Both the position numbers and the translations under genes were made by a program. From NCBI GenBank assembly GCA_963738625.1, contig CAVTXH010000001.1:62001-126000 (forward strand): DNA of 64,000 nucleotides. Reading direction: 5' to 3'. The stretch is from UBA7672 sp963738625 (lineage in GTDB: Bacteria > Pseudomonadota > Alphaproteobacteria > Caulobacterales > Hyphomonadaceae). Positions 26,735 to 35,109 of this stretch are shown piece by piece. Each line of letters opens with the position of its first letter. The first letter of the stretch is position 1. Below the pieces are notes generated by a model. It was not told the DNA's origin. It made no database searches and saw only the letters and a program-made list of their open reading frames with translations.

Positions 26735-26757
26735 CCTCCCCGTAAGCGGGAGGGGTT
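26735..26757 (+). terminator. possible terminator after the molybdo-enzyme operon
   Basis: CCTCCC (26735-26740) pairs with GGGAGG (26748-26753) around a 7-nt loop, followed by GGTTCGTCT. The stem is short and the T content is low, so this is a weak candidate. Confidence 0.3.
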
Positions 26758-26842
26758 CGTCTAAACTTCTTCAGGGGCGGCTTCGGCCGCCTCGCAAATG
26801 CCTAAGACGCTCCCCATGTCCGCAATGGCTGGGAGGCTGGGC

Positions 26843-27106
26843 ATGCTTGAAATCGTGCTGTGGATTCTCGTCGGCGTCGCCGCGCTGATCGGCCTCGACC
26901 AGCTCTTCCTCTGGATGGAGGCGAAGGGCTGGCTCTACTACCGCAAGATGAAGCGCAAGGGTTCGGCCGGAGCCGTCCTGATGGGCGGGAATGTCTTTGA
27001 TCCCGGAGTCCGCCATCTCGAAGACGCGGTCGAACAGCGTGTGGTCGAAGACGAAGATGACGGCGACGACGATGGCAAGCGGAAAACTACAGACCGCGTC
27101 AGCTGA
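26843..27106 (+). CDS. small membrane-anchored hypothetical protein
   Basis: This 87-aa protein has one N-terminal hydrophobic helix (LEIVLWILVGVAALIGL), then a basic stretch GWLYYRKMKRKGS, a FDPGVRHLEDAVEQR block and a very acidic tail (EDEDDGDDDG). The frame also opens upstream, but GGGAGG at 26831-26836 sits 6 nt before the ATG at 26843, which decides the start. I recall similar short proteins in alphaproteobacteria but no function. Its stop lies at the base of the terminator that serves the convergent reductase gene. Confidence 0.7.
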   Translation: MLEIVLWILVGVAALIGLDQLFLWMEAKGWLYYRKMKRKGSAGAVLMGGNVFDPGVRHLEDAVEQRVVEDEDDGDDDGKRKTTDRVS

Positions 27107-27142
27107 AAAAATGCGGGGACCGCCGCCGAGACGGACCCCGCA
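27106..27142 (-). terminator. intrinsic terminator of the FMN-reductase gene
   Basis: On the minus strand, TGCGGGG-T-CCG and CGG-T-CCCCGCA form a 10-bp stem with one T-T mismatch, followed by TTTTTT (27111-27106). It lies 18 bp beyond the stop codon of the reductase gene. Confidence 0.75.
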
Positions 27143-27159
27143 AGTTGAACTCCGCCTCC

Positions 27160-27735
27160 TCAGGCGGCCTCAGTAACTTTTTCCTTCGCGATCGTGGTTT
27201 CGATCCAGTCGCTGAATGTCTTCGCGAAACGTGCTAGGAAATCGCGCGTCTGGTCGGTCTTGACGCGGCCCGCATCGTCGAACCAGTCGCCGACCGAACT
27301 CAGATACATTTCGGGCTGCGCCAGCACCTGCATGTTGAGGAAGGCCAGCGTCTGGCGCAGGTGATGGTGTGCGCCAAAGCCGCCGATGTTTCCAGGCGAG
27401 TTGGAGACGACCGCCGCCGGCTTGCCGTCGAACACGCTGTGGCCATAGGGGCGCGAGCCGATGTCGATGGCGTTCTTGAGCACGCCGGGGACGGAGCGAT
27501 TATATTCAGGCGTCACGAACAGGACGGCGTCAGCCGATTTGATCTTCGCGCGCAGGTCCAGCCATTCGGCCGGCTCCTTGCCGTCGAGATCCTGGTTGTA
27601 GAAACCGACCTTGCCGATGTCGATTTCCTCGAATGTGTAGCCCTTGGGCGCCAGCGCTTCGATATTGCGGGCGATCTTGCGGCTGAAACTGTCCTTGCGA
27701 AGCGAGCCGACAAGAACTGCGATTTTGCGGGTCAT
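27160..27735 (-). CDS. NADPH-dependent FMN reductase (chromate/quinone reductase type)
   Basis: This 191-aa flavodoxin-fold protein starts KIAVLVGSLRKDSFSRKIAR, whose GSLRKxSxxRK loop binds FMN phosphate in this family. FVTPEYNRSVPGVLKNAIDI at about 75-94 is the second conserved block. It probably performs two-electron reduction of quinones, azo compounds or metals with NAD(P)H. It is transcribed divergently from a MarR regulator across about 110 bp that contain two palindromes, so repression relieved by an electrophile or quinone ligand is likely (inference from layout). Confidence 0.9.
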   Translation of the reverse strand: MTRKIAVLVGSLRKDSFSRKIARNIEALAPKGYTFEEIDIGKVGFYNQDLDGKEPAEWLDLRAKIKSADAVLFVTPEYNRSVPGVLKNAIDIGSRPYGHSVFDGKPAAVVSNSPGNIGGFGAHHHLRQTLAFLNMQVLAQPEMYLSSVGDWFDDAGRVKTDQTRDFLARFAKTFSDWIETTIAKEKVTEAA

Positions 27736-27813
27736 GGTCGTTATCCCTTTGACGGCTGAGGAAGAGGCTGAAAAAACGCTGTAAGTTCTTGACTGAAGGG
27801 ATCATCGTCCCTT

Positions 27814-27856
27814 TGTTGCATATGCAACATGTAGGAGGTTTCGTTGCGAATGCAAC
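27814..27856. promoter_or_regulatory. paired MarR-type operators in the reductase/marR divergent promoter
   Basis: A perfect 16-bp palindrome TGTTGCATATGCAACA (27814-27829) and a close match GTTGCGAATGCAAC (27843-27856) are centred 28 bp apart. The second overlaps the marR start codons and the first lies between the two genes. This suggests that the MarR protein represses both itself and the reductase. Confidence 0.7.
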
Positions 27857-28335
27857 AAACGCAGCTAAAGAGCGCGACGAGAAATCCTTCAGACGCAGTC
27901 CAGCGGGCGTGGATCGCTCTCGGCCGGGTCTCCCAGTCGGTGCAGTGCCAGGTGGAAAATGACCTGAAAAAAGCGGGGTTTCCGGAGCTTAGCTGGTACA
28001 CCGTGCTGTGGGAGCTGGAGCGGGCAGGCAAGCCGACGCGGCCCAAGGACCTCGCCATCCCGCTGTTCATCCTGCCCTATCAGCTCTCGCGCCTGGTCGA
28101 CCGGATGGAGGGCGAAGGGCTTGTGAAACGTATCCTTTGCAAGGAGGACAAGCGCGGCCATCTGCTCGAGCCCACGGCCAAGGGCTATGCGCTGAGAAAA
28201 GCCATGTGGGCAGTCTACGCACCGGCGATGGACGCCGCGATGAACCGGCTCGACGACAAGGAAGCACTGAAGCTGGCGGAACTGCTTAACAAGCTGGGCG
28301 GCATCGAGCACATCGACTGCGCCGACAAAGGCTAG
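27844..28335 (+). CDS. MarR family transcriptional regulator
   Basis: The protein has a winged-helix MarR fold: a dimerisation helix at the N-terminus, RPKDLAIPLFILPYQLSRLV as the recognition region, and the wing EDKRGHLLEPTAKG. It starts either at TTG 27844 (5 nt from AGGAGG at 27833-27838) or at ATG 27850 (11 nt away); the 163-aa version is given. It is divergent from the FMN reductase gene, with palindromic operators overlapping its start, so autorepression is expected. The ligand is unknown. Confidence 0.88.
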   Translation: MRMQQTQLKSATRNPSDAVQRAWIALGRVSQSVQCQVENDLKKAGFPELSWYTVLWELERAGKPTRPKDLAIPLFILPYQLSRLVDRMEGEGLVKRILCKEDKRGHLLEPTAKGYALRKAMWAVYAPAMDAAMNRLDDKEALKLAELLNKLGGIEHIDCADKG

Positions 28336-28409
28336 GCGATAGGGGCTAGGCGATAGGGGCTAGGCGATAGGGGTTAGCCGACAGGGGCTGGGCGACAAGG
28401 GCGAGGCGA
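28332..28409 (+). repeat. tandem 14-bp repeat downstream of marR
   Basis: CTAGGCGATAGGGG is repeated three times exactly (28332-28373), followed by two degenerate copies (TTAGCCGACAGGGG, CTGGGCGACAAGGG) and a partial one. It begins in the marR stop codon and ends about 40 bp before mtaB. There are no spacers, so it is not a CRISPR. It looks like a simple slippage-prone minisatellite. Confidence 0.85.
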
Positions 28410-28447
28410 ATTGTAAGCCCGCCGTGACAATTCCGGGCCGACGGCCT

Positions 28448-29761
28448 ATGTCCCCCGCCATGGCCGACGGCGCTCCCACATCAGCCAAAAGCACGGTCGA
28501 CATCCTGACGCTGGGATGCCGCCTCAACTCGTACGAGTCCGAGGTGATGCGCGGCCATGCGGAAGCGGCGGGGCTTTCGGACGCCGTGATCGTCAACACC
28601 TGCGCCGTGACATCGGAAGCCGTGCGCCAGGCGCGGCAGGCGATCCGCCGTGCGCGGCGCGAGCGGCCGGGTGCGGCGATCATTGTCACCGGCTGTGCGG
28701 CGCAGATCGATCCGATGTCGTTCGCAGAAATGCCGGAAGTCACCCGCGTCATCGGCAATGCGGAGAAGATGAGGGCGGAGACATTCCAGCCGCTTGCCCT
28801 CCTCGGCGATGAAGAACGCGTGCGGGTCAACGACATCATGTCGGTGCGCGAGACGGCGGCGCATCTGGTGGATGGCCTCGATGGCCGGGCGCGGGCGTTC
28901 GTGCAGGTGCAGACCGGGTGCGACCACCGCTGCACCTTCTGCATCATCCCCTATGGCCGCGGAAATTCACGCTCGGTGCCGGCGGGCGAAGTCGTCGACC
29001 AGGTGAACCGCCTGGTCGGCACGGGCCATTACGAAATCGTGCTAACTGGCGTCGATCTGACATCGTGGGGCGCGGACCTGCCGAACGCGCCTAAGCTGGG
29101 CAATCTCGTCGCGCGCATCCTGAAACTGGTTCCGGACCTGAAGCAGCTGCGTCTGTCGTCCATCGACGCCATCGAAATCGACGAGCCGCTGTTCGAGGCG
29201 CTGGCGCACGAGACACGCATCGCGCCGCACCTGCATCTCTCCTTCCAGTCAGGCGATGATATGATCCTGAAGCGCATGAAGCGCCGCCATTCGCGCGCCG
29301 ATGCGATCCAGCTCTGCCATCGCCTGCGCGCGGCGCGGCCGGAGATGGCTTTCGGGGCCGACCTCATTGCCGGCTTCCCGACCGAGACGGACGAGATGTT
29401 CGCCAACACTTGCCGCTCCGTCGACGAGTGCGGCATCGACTATCTGCACGTCTTCCCCTATTCGCCGCGCCCTGGCACGCCCGCCGCCAAGATGCCGCAA
29501 GTGGCGCGCGACGTGGTGAAGGCGCGCGCCGCCAGGCTGCGCGAGAAAGGCGTGACGCGCCTTGCGCTGCGCCTCGACAGACATGTAGGCAGCACCACGC
29601 TGGCGCTCGTCGAAGCCGGCAATCGCGCACGCCTGCCGGATTTCTCGCCGGTGAGGATCGAAGGCGCATCACCCGAACCGGGCCGCCCCGCCCTGTTTCG
29701 TCTTGTTTCGCGCACGGCGACCGAACTTGTCGGACACCCCCAAGCTGGCGATCAAGCATGA
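28448..29761 (+). CDS. mtaB: tRNA (N6-threonylcarbamoyladenosine(37)-C2)-methylthiotransferase MtaB
   Basis: This 437-aa radical-SAM methylthiotransferase converts t6A37 to ms2t6A in tRNAs decoding ANN codons. The N-terminal UPF0004 domain provides three cluster cysteines (TLGCRLN, VNTCAVT, VTGCAAQ). The radical-SAM motif CDHRCTFC gives the second 4Fe-4S cluster, and a short C-terminal TRAM-like region ends the protein. The frame opens with a GTG at 28424; the ATG at 28448 is taken as the likelier start. The stop overlaps the ftsY ATG (ATGA), so the two are coupled, an order I recall from other alphaproteobacteria. Confidence 0.9.
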   Translation: MSPAMADGAPTSAKSTVDILTLGCRLNSYESEVMRGHAEAAGLSDAVIVNTCAVTSEAVRQARQAIRRARRERPGAAIIVTGCAAQIDPMSFAEMPEVTRVIGNAEKMRAETFQPLALLGDEERVRVNDIMSVRETAAHLVDGLDGRARAFVQVQTGCDHRCTFCIIPYGRGNSRSVPAGEVVDQVNRLVGTGHYEIVLTGVDLTSWGADLPNAPKLGNLVARILKLVPDLKQLRLSSIDAIEIDEPLFEALAHETRIAPHLHLSFQSGDDMILKRMKRRHSRADAIQLCHRLRAARPEMAFGADLIAGFPTETDEMFANTCRSVDECGIDYLHVFPYSPRPGTPAAKMPQVARDVVKARAARLREKGVTRLALRLDRHVGSTTLALVEAGNRARLPDFSPVRIEGASPEPGRPALFRLVSRTATELVGHPQAGDQA

Positions 29762-30921
29762 TCCTGTGGTGGGGCAAGAAGAAACAACCGGACCCAAAGA
29801 CCGGCGAGAGGCCGATTGAACCGCTGAAGCCAGGAGAGCGCCCGGACGGTCCGCGCGTCAGCCTCGACCGGCAGATTTTTGGCAATGCGCCGATCGCCGC
29901 CGAGCCGGAGCTGGGCGACGATCCCATCGGCATCCGCAAAGCGGCCGAGCGCATCGCGGCGGAACGCGCTGCCGAAGCCGCCGCGCGCGAAGCCTCCGTG
30001 CTTCACCAGCTCAACGAAGGCCTGAAGCGTTCCTCATCCCGCCTCGCCGAGGGACTCGCCGGGCTTGCCAAGAAGAAGATCGACCGAGACTCGCTCGACG
30101 AACTCGAAGAATTGCTGATCACGTCCGACATGGGCGCCAAGGTTGCAGCACGAATCGCGAAGAACTTCTCGAAGGACCGCTTCGACCGCGAGATTTCCGG
30201 CGACGAGATCAAGGCGGCGCTGGCGAGCGAGATCGCAGCTATCCTGAAGCCGCGCGAGAAAGTCGTCGATTTCGCGCAAGGCCCTAGACCGCGCATCGTG
30301 TTGTTCGTGGGCGTCAACGGCTCGGGCAAGACCACCACGATCGGCAAGATCGCGTCTAAACTCTCCGCGCAGGGCGCCGATATTGTCATTGCGGCCGGCG
30401 ATACCTTCCGCGCGGCGGCCGTCGAGCAGCTGAAAGTCTGGGCCGGGCGCGCCAATGCGCGCTTCATCTCCAAGCCACCGGGCGCGGATGCGGCGGGGCT
30501 TGCCTATGAAGCGGTCGAGCTGGCTCGACAAGAAGACCGCGACCTTGTCCTCATCGACACGGCGGGCCGCCTGCAGAACAAGACGCAGCTGATGGACGAG
30601 CTGTCGAAAGTCGTACGCGCCATCCGCAAGATCGATCCTACCGCTCCGCACGATGTCATCCTCGTGCTCGACGCCACGGTCGGGCAGAACGCACTCGGCC
30701 AGGTCGAGGCCTTCCGCCACACGGCCGGCGTCACAGGGCTGGTGATGACCAAGCTGGATGGCACGGCCAAGGGCGGCGTTCTGGTCGCCATCGCCGAGCA
30801 GTACGACGTGCCGATCCATTTCGTCGGCGTCGGCGAGAAGGCGGAAGACCTTCACCCGTTCAGCGCGGACACCTTCGCGCGGGCGCTGGTGGGGCTGGAT
30901 ACGCCGAGGGCGGAAAGCTAG
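29758..30921 (+). CDS. ftsY: signal recognition particle receptor FtsY
   Basis: This 387-aa GTPase docks SRP-ribosome complexes at the inner membrane. An acidic/Ala-rich N-terminal A domain (1-100) precedes the NG domain. G1 is GVNGSGKTTT (185-194), followed by GDTFRAAAVEQL, LVLIDTAGR and the G4 region TKLDGTAKGG. The frame is open far upstream inside mtaB, but the ATG at 29758, overlapping the mtaB stop, gives the standard N-terminus. All GTPase motifs are intact. Confidence 0.96.
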   Translation: MILWWGKKKQPDPKTGERPIEPLKPGERPDGPRVSLDRQIFGNAPIAAEPELGDDPIGIRKAAERIAAERAAEAAAREASVLHQLNEGLKRSSSRLAEGLAGLAKKKIDRDSLDELEELLITSDMGAKVAARIAKNFSKDRFDREISGDEIKAALASEIAAILKPREKVVDFAQGPRPRIVLFVGVNGSGKTTTIGKIASKLSAQGADIVIAAGDTFRAAAVEQLKVWAGRANARFISKPPGADAAGLAYEAVELARQEDRDLVLIDTAGRLQNKTQLMDELSKVVRAIRKIDPTAPHDVILVLDATVGQNALGQVEAFRHTAGVTGLVMTKLDGTAKGGVLVAIAEQYDVPIHFVGVGEKAEDLHPFSADTFARALVGLDTPRAES

Positions 30922-30924
30922 CGC

Positions 30925-31797
30925 TTGGATCCCACGCTGTTCGCTTTCCTGCTGGGCCTCGGATCGGCGGTGACGCTGGCGGGCGCCAACACGTTCGTGA
31001 AATCGGCCAAGGACATTCTCGGCGGCCGCACGGTGATGACCGTGTCGTCGTCCATCCTGATGCTGCCGGCTGTCTTCTTCGCGCCGCTGCCCAGCATGGC
31101 GACGTGGATCTTTCTCGCCTTCTCCCTGCCGGCGCACTGGCTCTACCAGACCGCGCTGGTGCGGGCGCTGACACGCGGCGATCTCTCGCTGGTCTTTCCG
31201 GTGATGCGCGGATCGGCGCCCCTGATCACCGCGATCTTCGCTGCGATCTTCCTCGGCGAGCATCTTTCGCCAGTCGCCATCGCGGGCCTCACCATCGCCA
31301 GCCTCGCCACCATCGTGTTCGCCCTGCCGGAAAAAGGCTTCAACGGTTCGCATGCCATTCGCAATTCCGCCCTGCTCTGGGCGATGGCGACCGGGGCGGG
31401 CATCGCCATCTACAACGTGATCGACGCGCAGGGCGTGCGCTCGGCGCTCGAAACCGTGGGCACGCAGTGGAGCTTCATCGTCTGGCTGTTCGTGCTCGAC
31501 TGGATCGGCATCTCGACCATCACGCTGGCTACCCGTGGACCGAGGGAGTTCGCGGCGTCGGCGCGGCGAGCGCTGTGGCCCGGCCTCGGCGCGGGCGTGT
31601 GTTCGATGTTCTCGTTCTCGATGGCGCTCTACGGATTTTCCATCGCGCCGGTCGCCTACATCTCCGCCATGCGCGAGACTGCCGTGGTGTTCGCCGCCGT
31701 GATGGGCTGGTGGTTCCTGCGCGAGGGATTTGGGATGCGCCGGACGCTTGCGGCCGTTGTCCTGGCTGCCGGGCTGGGCCTTCTGCAGTTCGGCTAG
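30925..31797 (+). CDS. EamA/DMT superfamily transporter
   Basis: This 290-aa membrane protein has about ten hydrophobic helices in two repeats. Blocks such as ALTRGDLSLVFPVMRGSAPL and AYISAMRETAVVFAAVMGWW are typical of EamA drug/metabolite exporters. It starts with TTG at 30925, 3 nt after the ftsY stop, so it is probably read through from ftsY. The substrate is unknown. Confidence 0.88.
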   Translation: MDPTLFAFLLGLGSAVTLAGANTFVKSAKDILGGRTVMTVSSSILMLPAVFFAPLPSMATWIFLAFSLPAHWLYQTALVRALTRGDLSLVFPVMRGSAPLITAIFAAIFLGEHLSPVAIAGLTIASLATIVFALPEKGFNGSHAIRNSALLWAMATGAGIAIYNVIDAQGVRSALETVGTQWSFIVWLFVLDWIGISTITLATRGPREFAASARRALWPGLGAGVCSMFSFSMALYGFSIAPVAYISAMRETAVVFAAVMGWWFLREGFGMRRTLAAVVLAAGLGLLQFG

Positions 31798-31918
31798 CAA
31801 TGTTCAAGTTCTGGAGACCAGGCTGGGTAGACTCTTGCCCTGCTTGCTACCGGCGTCGAAGATGCGACAGTCAGGCCGCCGCTTGCCGGTGGACTTGCTG
31901 CTCGCGAGGTCTCGCCCG

Positions 31919-33745
31919 ATGCATCGAAAGCCAGCCTCCGTCTTTTCTGCATGCGTGGCTCTGGTGTTCGCGAGCCTTTATGCCGCTACGGCAGCCGCCC
32001 AGTCGACGGGGCCGGACAAGTGGCGCAACGATCTTTCGCCGATCTCGGCGAAGGACTGGAACGCCGATGCAGCCGCGCACCTGCTGGGGCGAGCAGGGTT
32101 CGGCGGCGCGCCGGAAGACATAGCGCGGCTTGCGGCGATGAGCCCGGCCGAGGCGGTGCGCAGCCTCGTCTATTTCGACAAAGTCGATAACAGCCACCTG
32201 ATGCCGTTCGACCATTCCGGCATCCACGACCCCGGGATCGAGCCGTTTCCGGAGAGCCGGCCCGCCGCCACGGAGCGGGCGGAGAAGACCGGCGAGTCGA
32301 TGGGCGTGAAGGTGAAGCCTGCCGGCAACCGGCGCGTACAACCCGTGGCGAACAAGTTCTTCTACTGGCTGCGGGCCAGCGCGCTGGAGACCGGACGCGT
32401 CGGCTACTGGTGGGCGAACCGGATGCTGACCAGCAACGCCCCGCTGCAGGAGAAGATGGCGCTGTTCTGGCACGGCCACTTCGCCAACAACGAAGACAAG
32501 GTGCGCGACTATCGCAAGCTGCTGATCCAGCTTCAGCTCTTCCAGAGCAAGGGGACAGGAAACTTCCGCGATCTCACCGTGGCCGTGGCGCAGGACCCGG
32601 CGATGCTGACCTTCCTTGACGCCGGCAAGAACGTCAAAGGCGCGCCCAACGAGAACTTCGCCCGCGAGATCATGGAACTGTTCACCATGGGCGTCGGCAA
32701 CTACAGCGAGAAGGATGTGCGCGAGGCGGCGCGGGCCTTCACCGGATGGAACTATGTCGACACGAAATTCGTCATCAACGCCGACCAGCACGATGATGGA
32801 CAGAAGACGTTCCTCGGGCGCACCGGAAACTTCGACGGCGTACAGATCGTCGACATCATCATGGAGCAGCCGGTCACCGCGAACTTCGTGGCGGGTAAGA
32901 TCTATCGCTACTTCGTACGCGAAGACCTCGATCCCAAGCTGCAGGCGAAGCTCGGCGACATGCTGCGCAAGAACAGGTACGAAATCGCGCCATTCCTGGA
33001 GGCGATGTTCCTGTCGAAGGACTTCTACAGCCCCTCCTCTGTTGGCGCGCATATCGAGAGCCCGGTGCAGCTTGCCATCTCGACGTACAAGAAGCTTGGA
33101 CTGAAGGCCGTTCCGGGCGTGCCCGACTTCAACGCTGCGACCGGCGCGCTGGGGCAGAGGCTGTTTGCGCCGCCCACTGTCGCCGGCTGGGCGGAAGGGC
33201 GCAGCTGGATCACGCCGGGGCTTTTGCTGGAGCGCGGCAACTTTGCGCGCGACGTACTGTTCCCCGACATCAACTTCATTCCGCCGGACCGCTACAACTT
33301 TGCGCCAGACATCCGCCAAGTGTCGACTCGCATCCGGGAGGGGGCGGATATCACGACAGCCACCAGCCAGGCGGAAGGCGTGGTGGTCGCCGAATCCAAC
33401 ATGGCGGCCGATCGCGATGAGGATTTCAACACGCGCTATGCTAGCTATCGCGGCTGGCAGATGGCGATCCAGAAAGTGAAACCGATACCCCGCGACACGG
33501 CGCAGATCGATTTGAGCGCAATGGTGCGAGCGAACAGACTCAACACGACGACGCAGGTGGTGGACTATTTCCTCGCCTGCTTCCTGCGCGTCCAGCCCGG
33601 CGCCGATGCGCGGGCGAAGTTGATCAGATTCCTCGATGGCGATCTTGGCACGACCGACATCACGGTCGCCGACACCTACATGGAAGACTCGCTGAGGATG
33701 CTGACGCACCTCATCATGAGCCTGCCGGAATACCAGCTGGACTGA
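31919..33745 (+). CDS. DUF1800 family secreted protein
   Basis: This 608-aa protein has a signal peptide (MHRKPASVFSACVALVFASL, ending TAAAQS). Family blocks include HLLGRAGFGGAPEDIARLA near the start, MALFWHGHFANNEDKV, GAPNENFAREIMELFTMGVG and EAARAFTGWNY. DUF1800 proteins are almost always paired with a DUF1501 protein, as here, where the next ATG overlaps this stop. The biochemical role is unknown; export to the periplasm is implied. The frame opens earlier, but only the ATG at 31919 gives a signal peptide. Confidence 0.9.
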   Translation: MHRKPASVFSACVALVFASLYAATAAAQSTGPDKWRNDLSPISAKDWNADAAAHLLGRAGFGGAPEDIARLAAMSPAEAVRSLVYFDKVDNSHLMPFDHSGIHDPGIEPFPESRPAATERAEKTGESMGVKVKPAGNRRVQPVANKFFYWLRASALETGRVGYWWANRMLTSNAPLQEKMALFWHGHFANNEDKVRDYRKLLIQLQLFQSKGTGNFRDLTVAVAQDPAMLTFLDAGKNVKGAPNENFAREIMELFTMGVGNYSEKDVREAARAFTGWNYVDTKFVINADQHDDGQKTFLGRTGNFDGVQIVDIIMEQPVTANFVAGKIYRYFVREDLDPKLQAKLGDMLRKNRYEIAPFLEAMFLSKDFYSPSSVGAHIESPVQLAISTYKKLGLKAVPGVPDFNAATGALGQRLFAPPTVAGWAEGRSWITPGLLLERGNFARDVLFPDINFIPPDRYNFAPDIRQVSTRIREGADITTATSQAEGVVVAESNMAADRDEDFNTRYASYRGWQMAIQKVKPIPRDTAQIDLSAMVRANRLNTTTQVVDYFLACFLRVQPGADARAKLIRFLDGDLGTTDITVADTYMEDSLRMLTHLIMSLPEYQLD

Positions 33746-34977
33746 TGGCGATGAAGAAACACGAACATTGCGATCACAACTTCACCCGCCGCGGCCTTCT
33801 CAATGCGGGCATGGCGGCGAGCCTGGTCGCCCCGCCTCTGATGTTCGCGCCGTCAGCGATGGCGCAGGCAAAGGAAGGGCCGAACGGCCGCATCCTCGTC
33901 GTGCTCGAACTCTCCGGCGGCAATGACGGCCTCAACACCGTCGTGCCCTATGCCGACGACGCTTACTACCGCTTACGCCCGCAGATTGGGATCAAGCCGG
34001 CGCGACTGCGCAAGCTGGACGACCATTACGGGCTCAACGCCGGCATGGTCGGCATGGAGAAGCTGTTCAAGGACGGCAAGCTCGCGATCGTGCATGGCTG
34101 CGGCTATGACAATCCATCGTTCTCGCACTTCACCTCGATGGCCTACTGGCACACCGCCGCTCCCAACAGCGGCGAGCAGTTCGGCTGGGTGGGGCGACTG
34201 GCCGATGCCATGGCGCCGCAGGCGCCGGCGAACTTCCTGATCAATATCGGCGCCAACCAGTCGTTGGCGGTGCGCGCCCACAAGCACGTGCCGGTCGTCT
34301 TCAACAACCCCGACAACTTCACGCGCGAGGCATTCTTCGAGGAGAAGGAGGCGCTGGCTGCGCTGTCCGATCCGGGCAAGGTCGCGAACCCGTCGCGGCG
34401 CTACCTGCTCGATATCGCCAAGAGCGCCAACGAGTCCTCCGCCCTGGTGCGCAAGGCGTGGGCTGCCTATCGCTCGCCGATCGACTATGGCATCGCCGAT
34501 CTCGGCCTGCGCAGGGTCGCGGCGATGATCAGCGCCGGGCTGCCGGCGCGGCTCTACTACACCTCGTACGCAAACAATGCGTTCGACACGCACGTCGTGC
34601 AGAACGACCTGCACGGGCGGCTGCTGACCTACACGTCGGACGCCATCTCCGGCTTCCTGCAGGACCTGGAGCGGATCGGGCGCGCCGACGATGTAACGCT
34701 GATGGTCTTCTCGGAGTTCGGCCGGCGCGTGCCGGAGAACACCAGCCTCGGCACCGACCATGGCGCAGCCAACAACATGTTCGTCGTGGGCAGGCAAGTG
34801 AAAGGCGGCCACTATGGCGACAGGCCCAGCCTCACCAAGCTCGACGCCGGCGACAACCTTGTGTTCACGACGGACTTCCGCCGGGTCTATTCGACCATGG
34901 TCGAGGGCTGGCTGAAGCAGAAGACGACGCCGGACCTGCTCAACGGAAACTTTAGGCCGTTCGACATGTTCGCCTGA
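33745..34977 (+). CDS. DUF1501 family Tat-exported protein
   Basis: This 410-aa protein starts with a twin-arginine signal (FTRRGLLNAGMAASLVAPPL) and belongs to the sulfatase-like DUF1501 family. Blocks include LVVLELSGGNDGLNTVVPYA, the FSHFTSMAYWHTA region, and EFGRRVPENTSLGTDHGAAN, where His/Asp residues may bind metal. It partners with the DUF1800 gene (one-base overlap). The pair interrupts what is otherwise an ftsY-ispZ neighbourhood. Its function is unknown. Confidence 0.92.
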   Translation: MAMKKHEHCDHNFTRRGLLNAGMAASLVAPPLMFAPSAMAQAKEGPNGRILVVLELSGGNDGLNTVVPYADDAYYRLRPQIGIKPARLRKLDDHYGLNAGMVGMEKLFKDGKLAIVHGCGYDNPSFSHFTSMAYWHTAAPNSGEQFGWVGRLADAMAPQAPANFLINIGANQSLAVRAHKHVPVVFNNPDNFTREAFFEEKEALAALSDPGKVANPSRRYLLDIAKSANESSALVRKAWAAYRSPIDYGIADLGLRRVAAMISAGLPARLYYTSYANNAFDTHVVQNDLHGRLLTYTSDAISGFLQDLERIGRADDVTLMVFSEFGRRVPENTSLGTDHGAANNMFVVGRQVKGGHYGDRPSLTKLDAGDNLVFTTDFRRVYSTMVEGWLKQKTTPDLLNGNFRPFDMFA

Positions 34978-35109
34978 GCGGAAGGGCGAGCCGCAGAGGC
35001 CTCACAATTGCGTCAGGCCTGCCTGCGGCAGCCCATGCGGCGGGGGCTTTCTGTCGCGTCGTGCGTGGCGGGCTTGAACCCCAGCCCGTTCGACCGCTAA
35101 GTCAGGCCG

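Noticed and set aside
28332..28409. CRISPR array
   Set aside because: The 14-bp units are contiguous without spacers and no cas gene is near.
30034..31800. 588-aa minus-strand ORF
   Set aside because: Antisense to ftsY and the EamA gene, both clearly real; composition typical of a GC shadow.
31871..33709. 612-aa minus-strand ORF
   Set aside because: Antisense to the DUF1800 gene, which has a signal peptide and family motifs.
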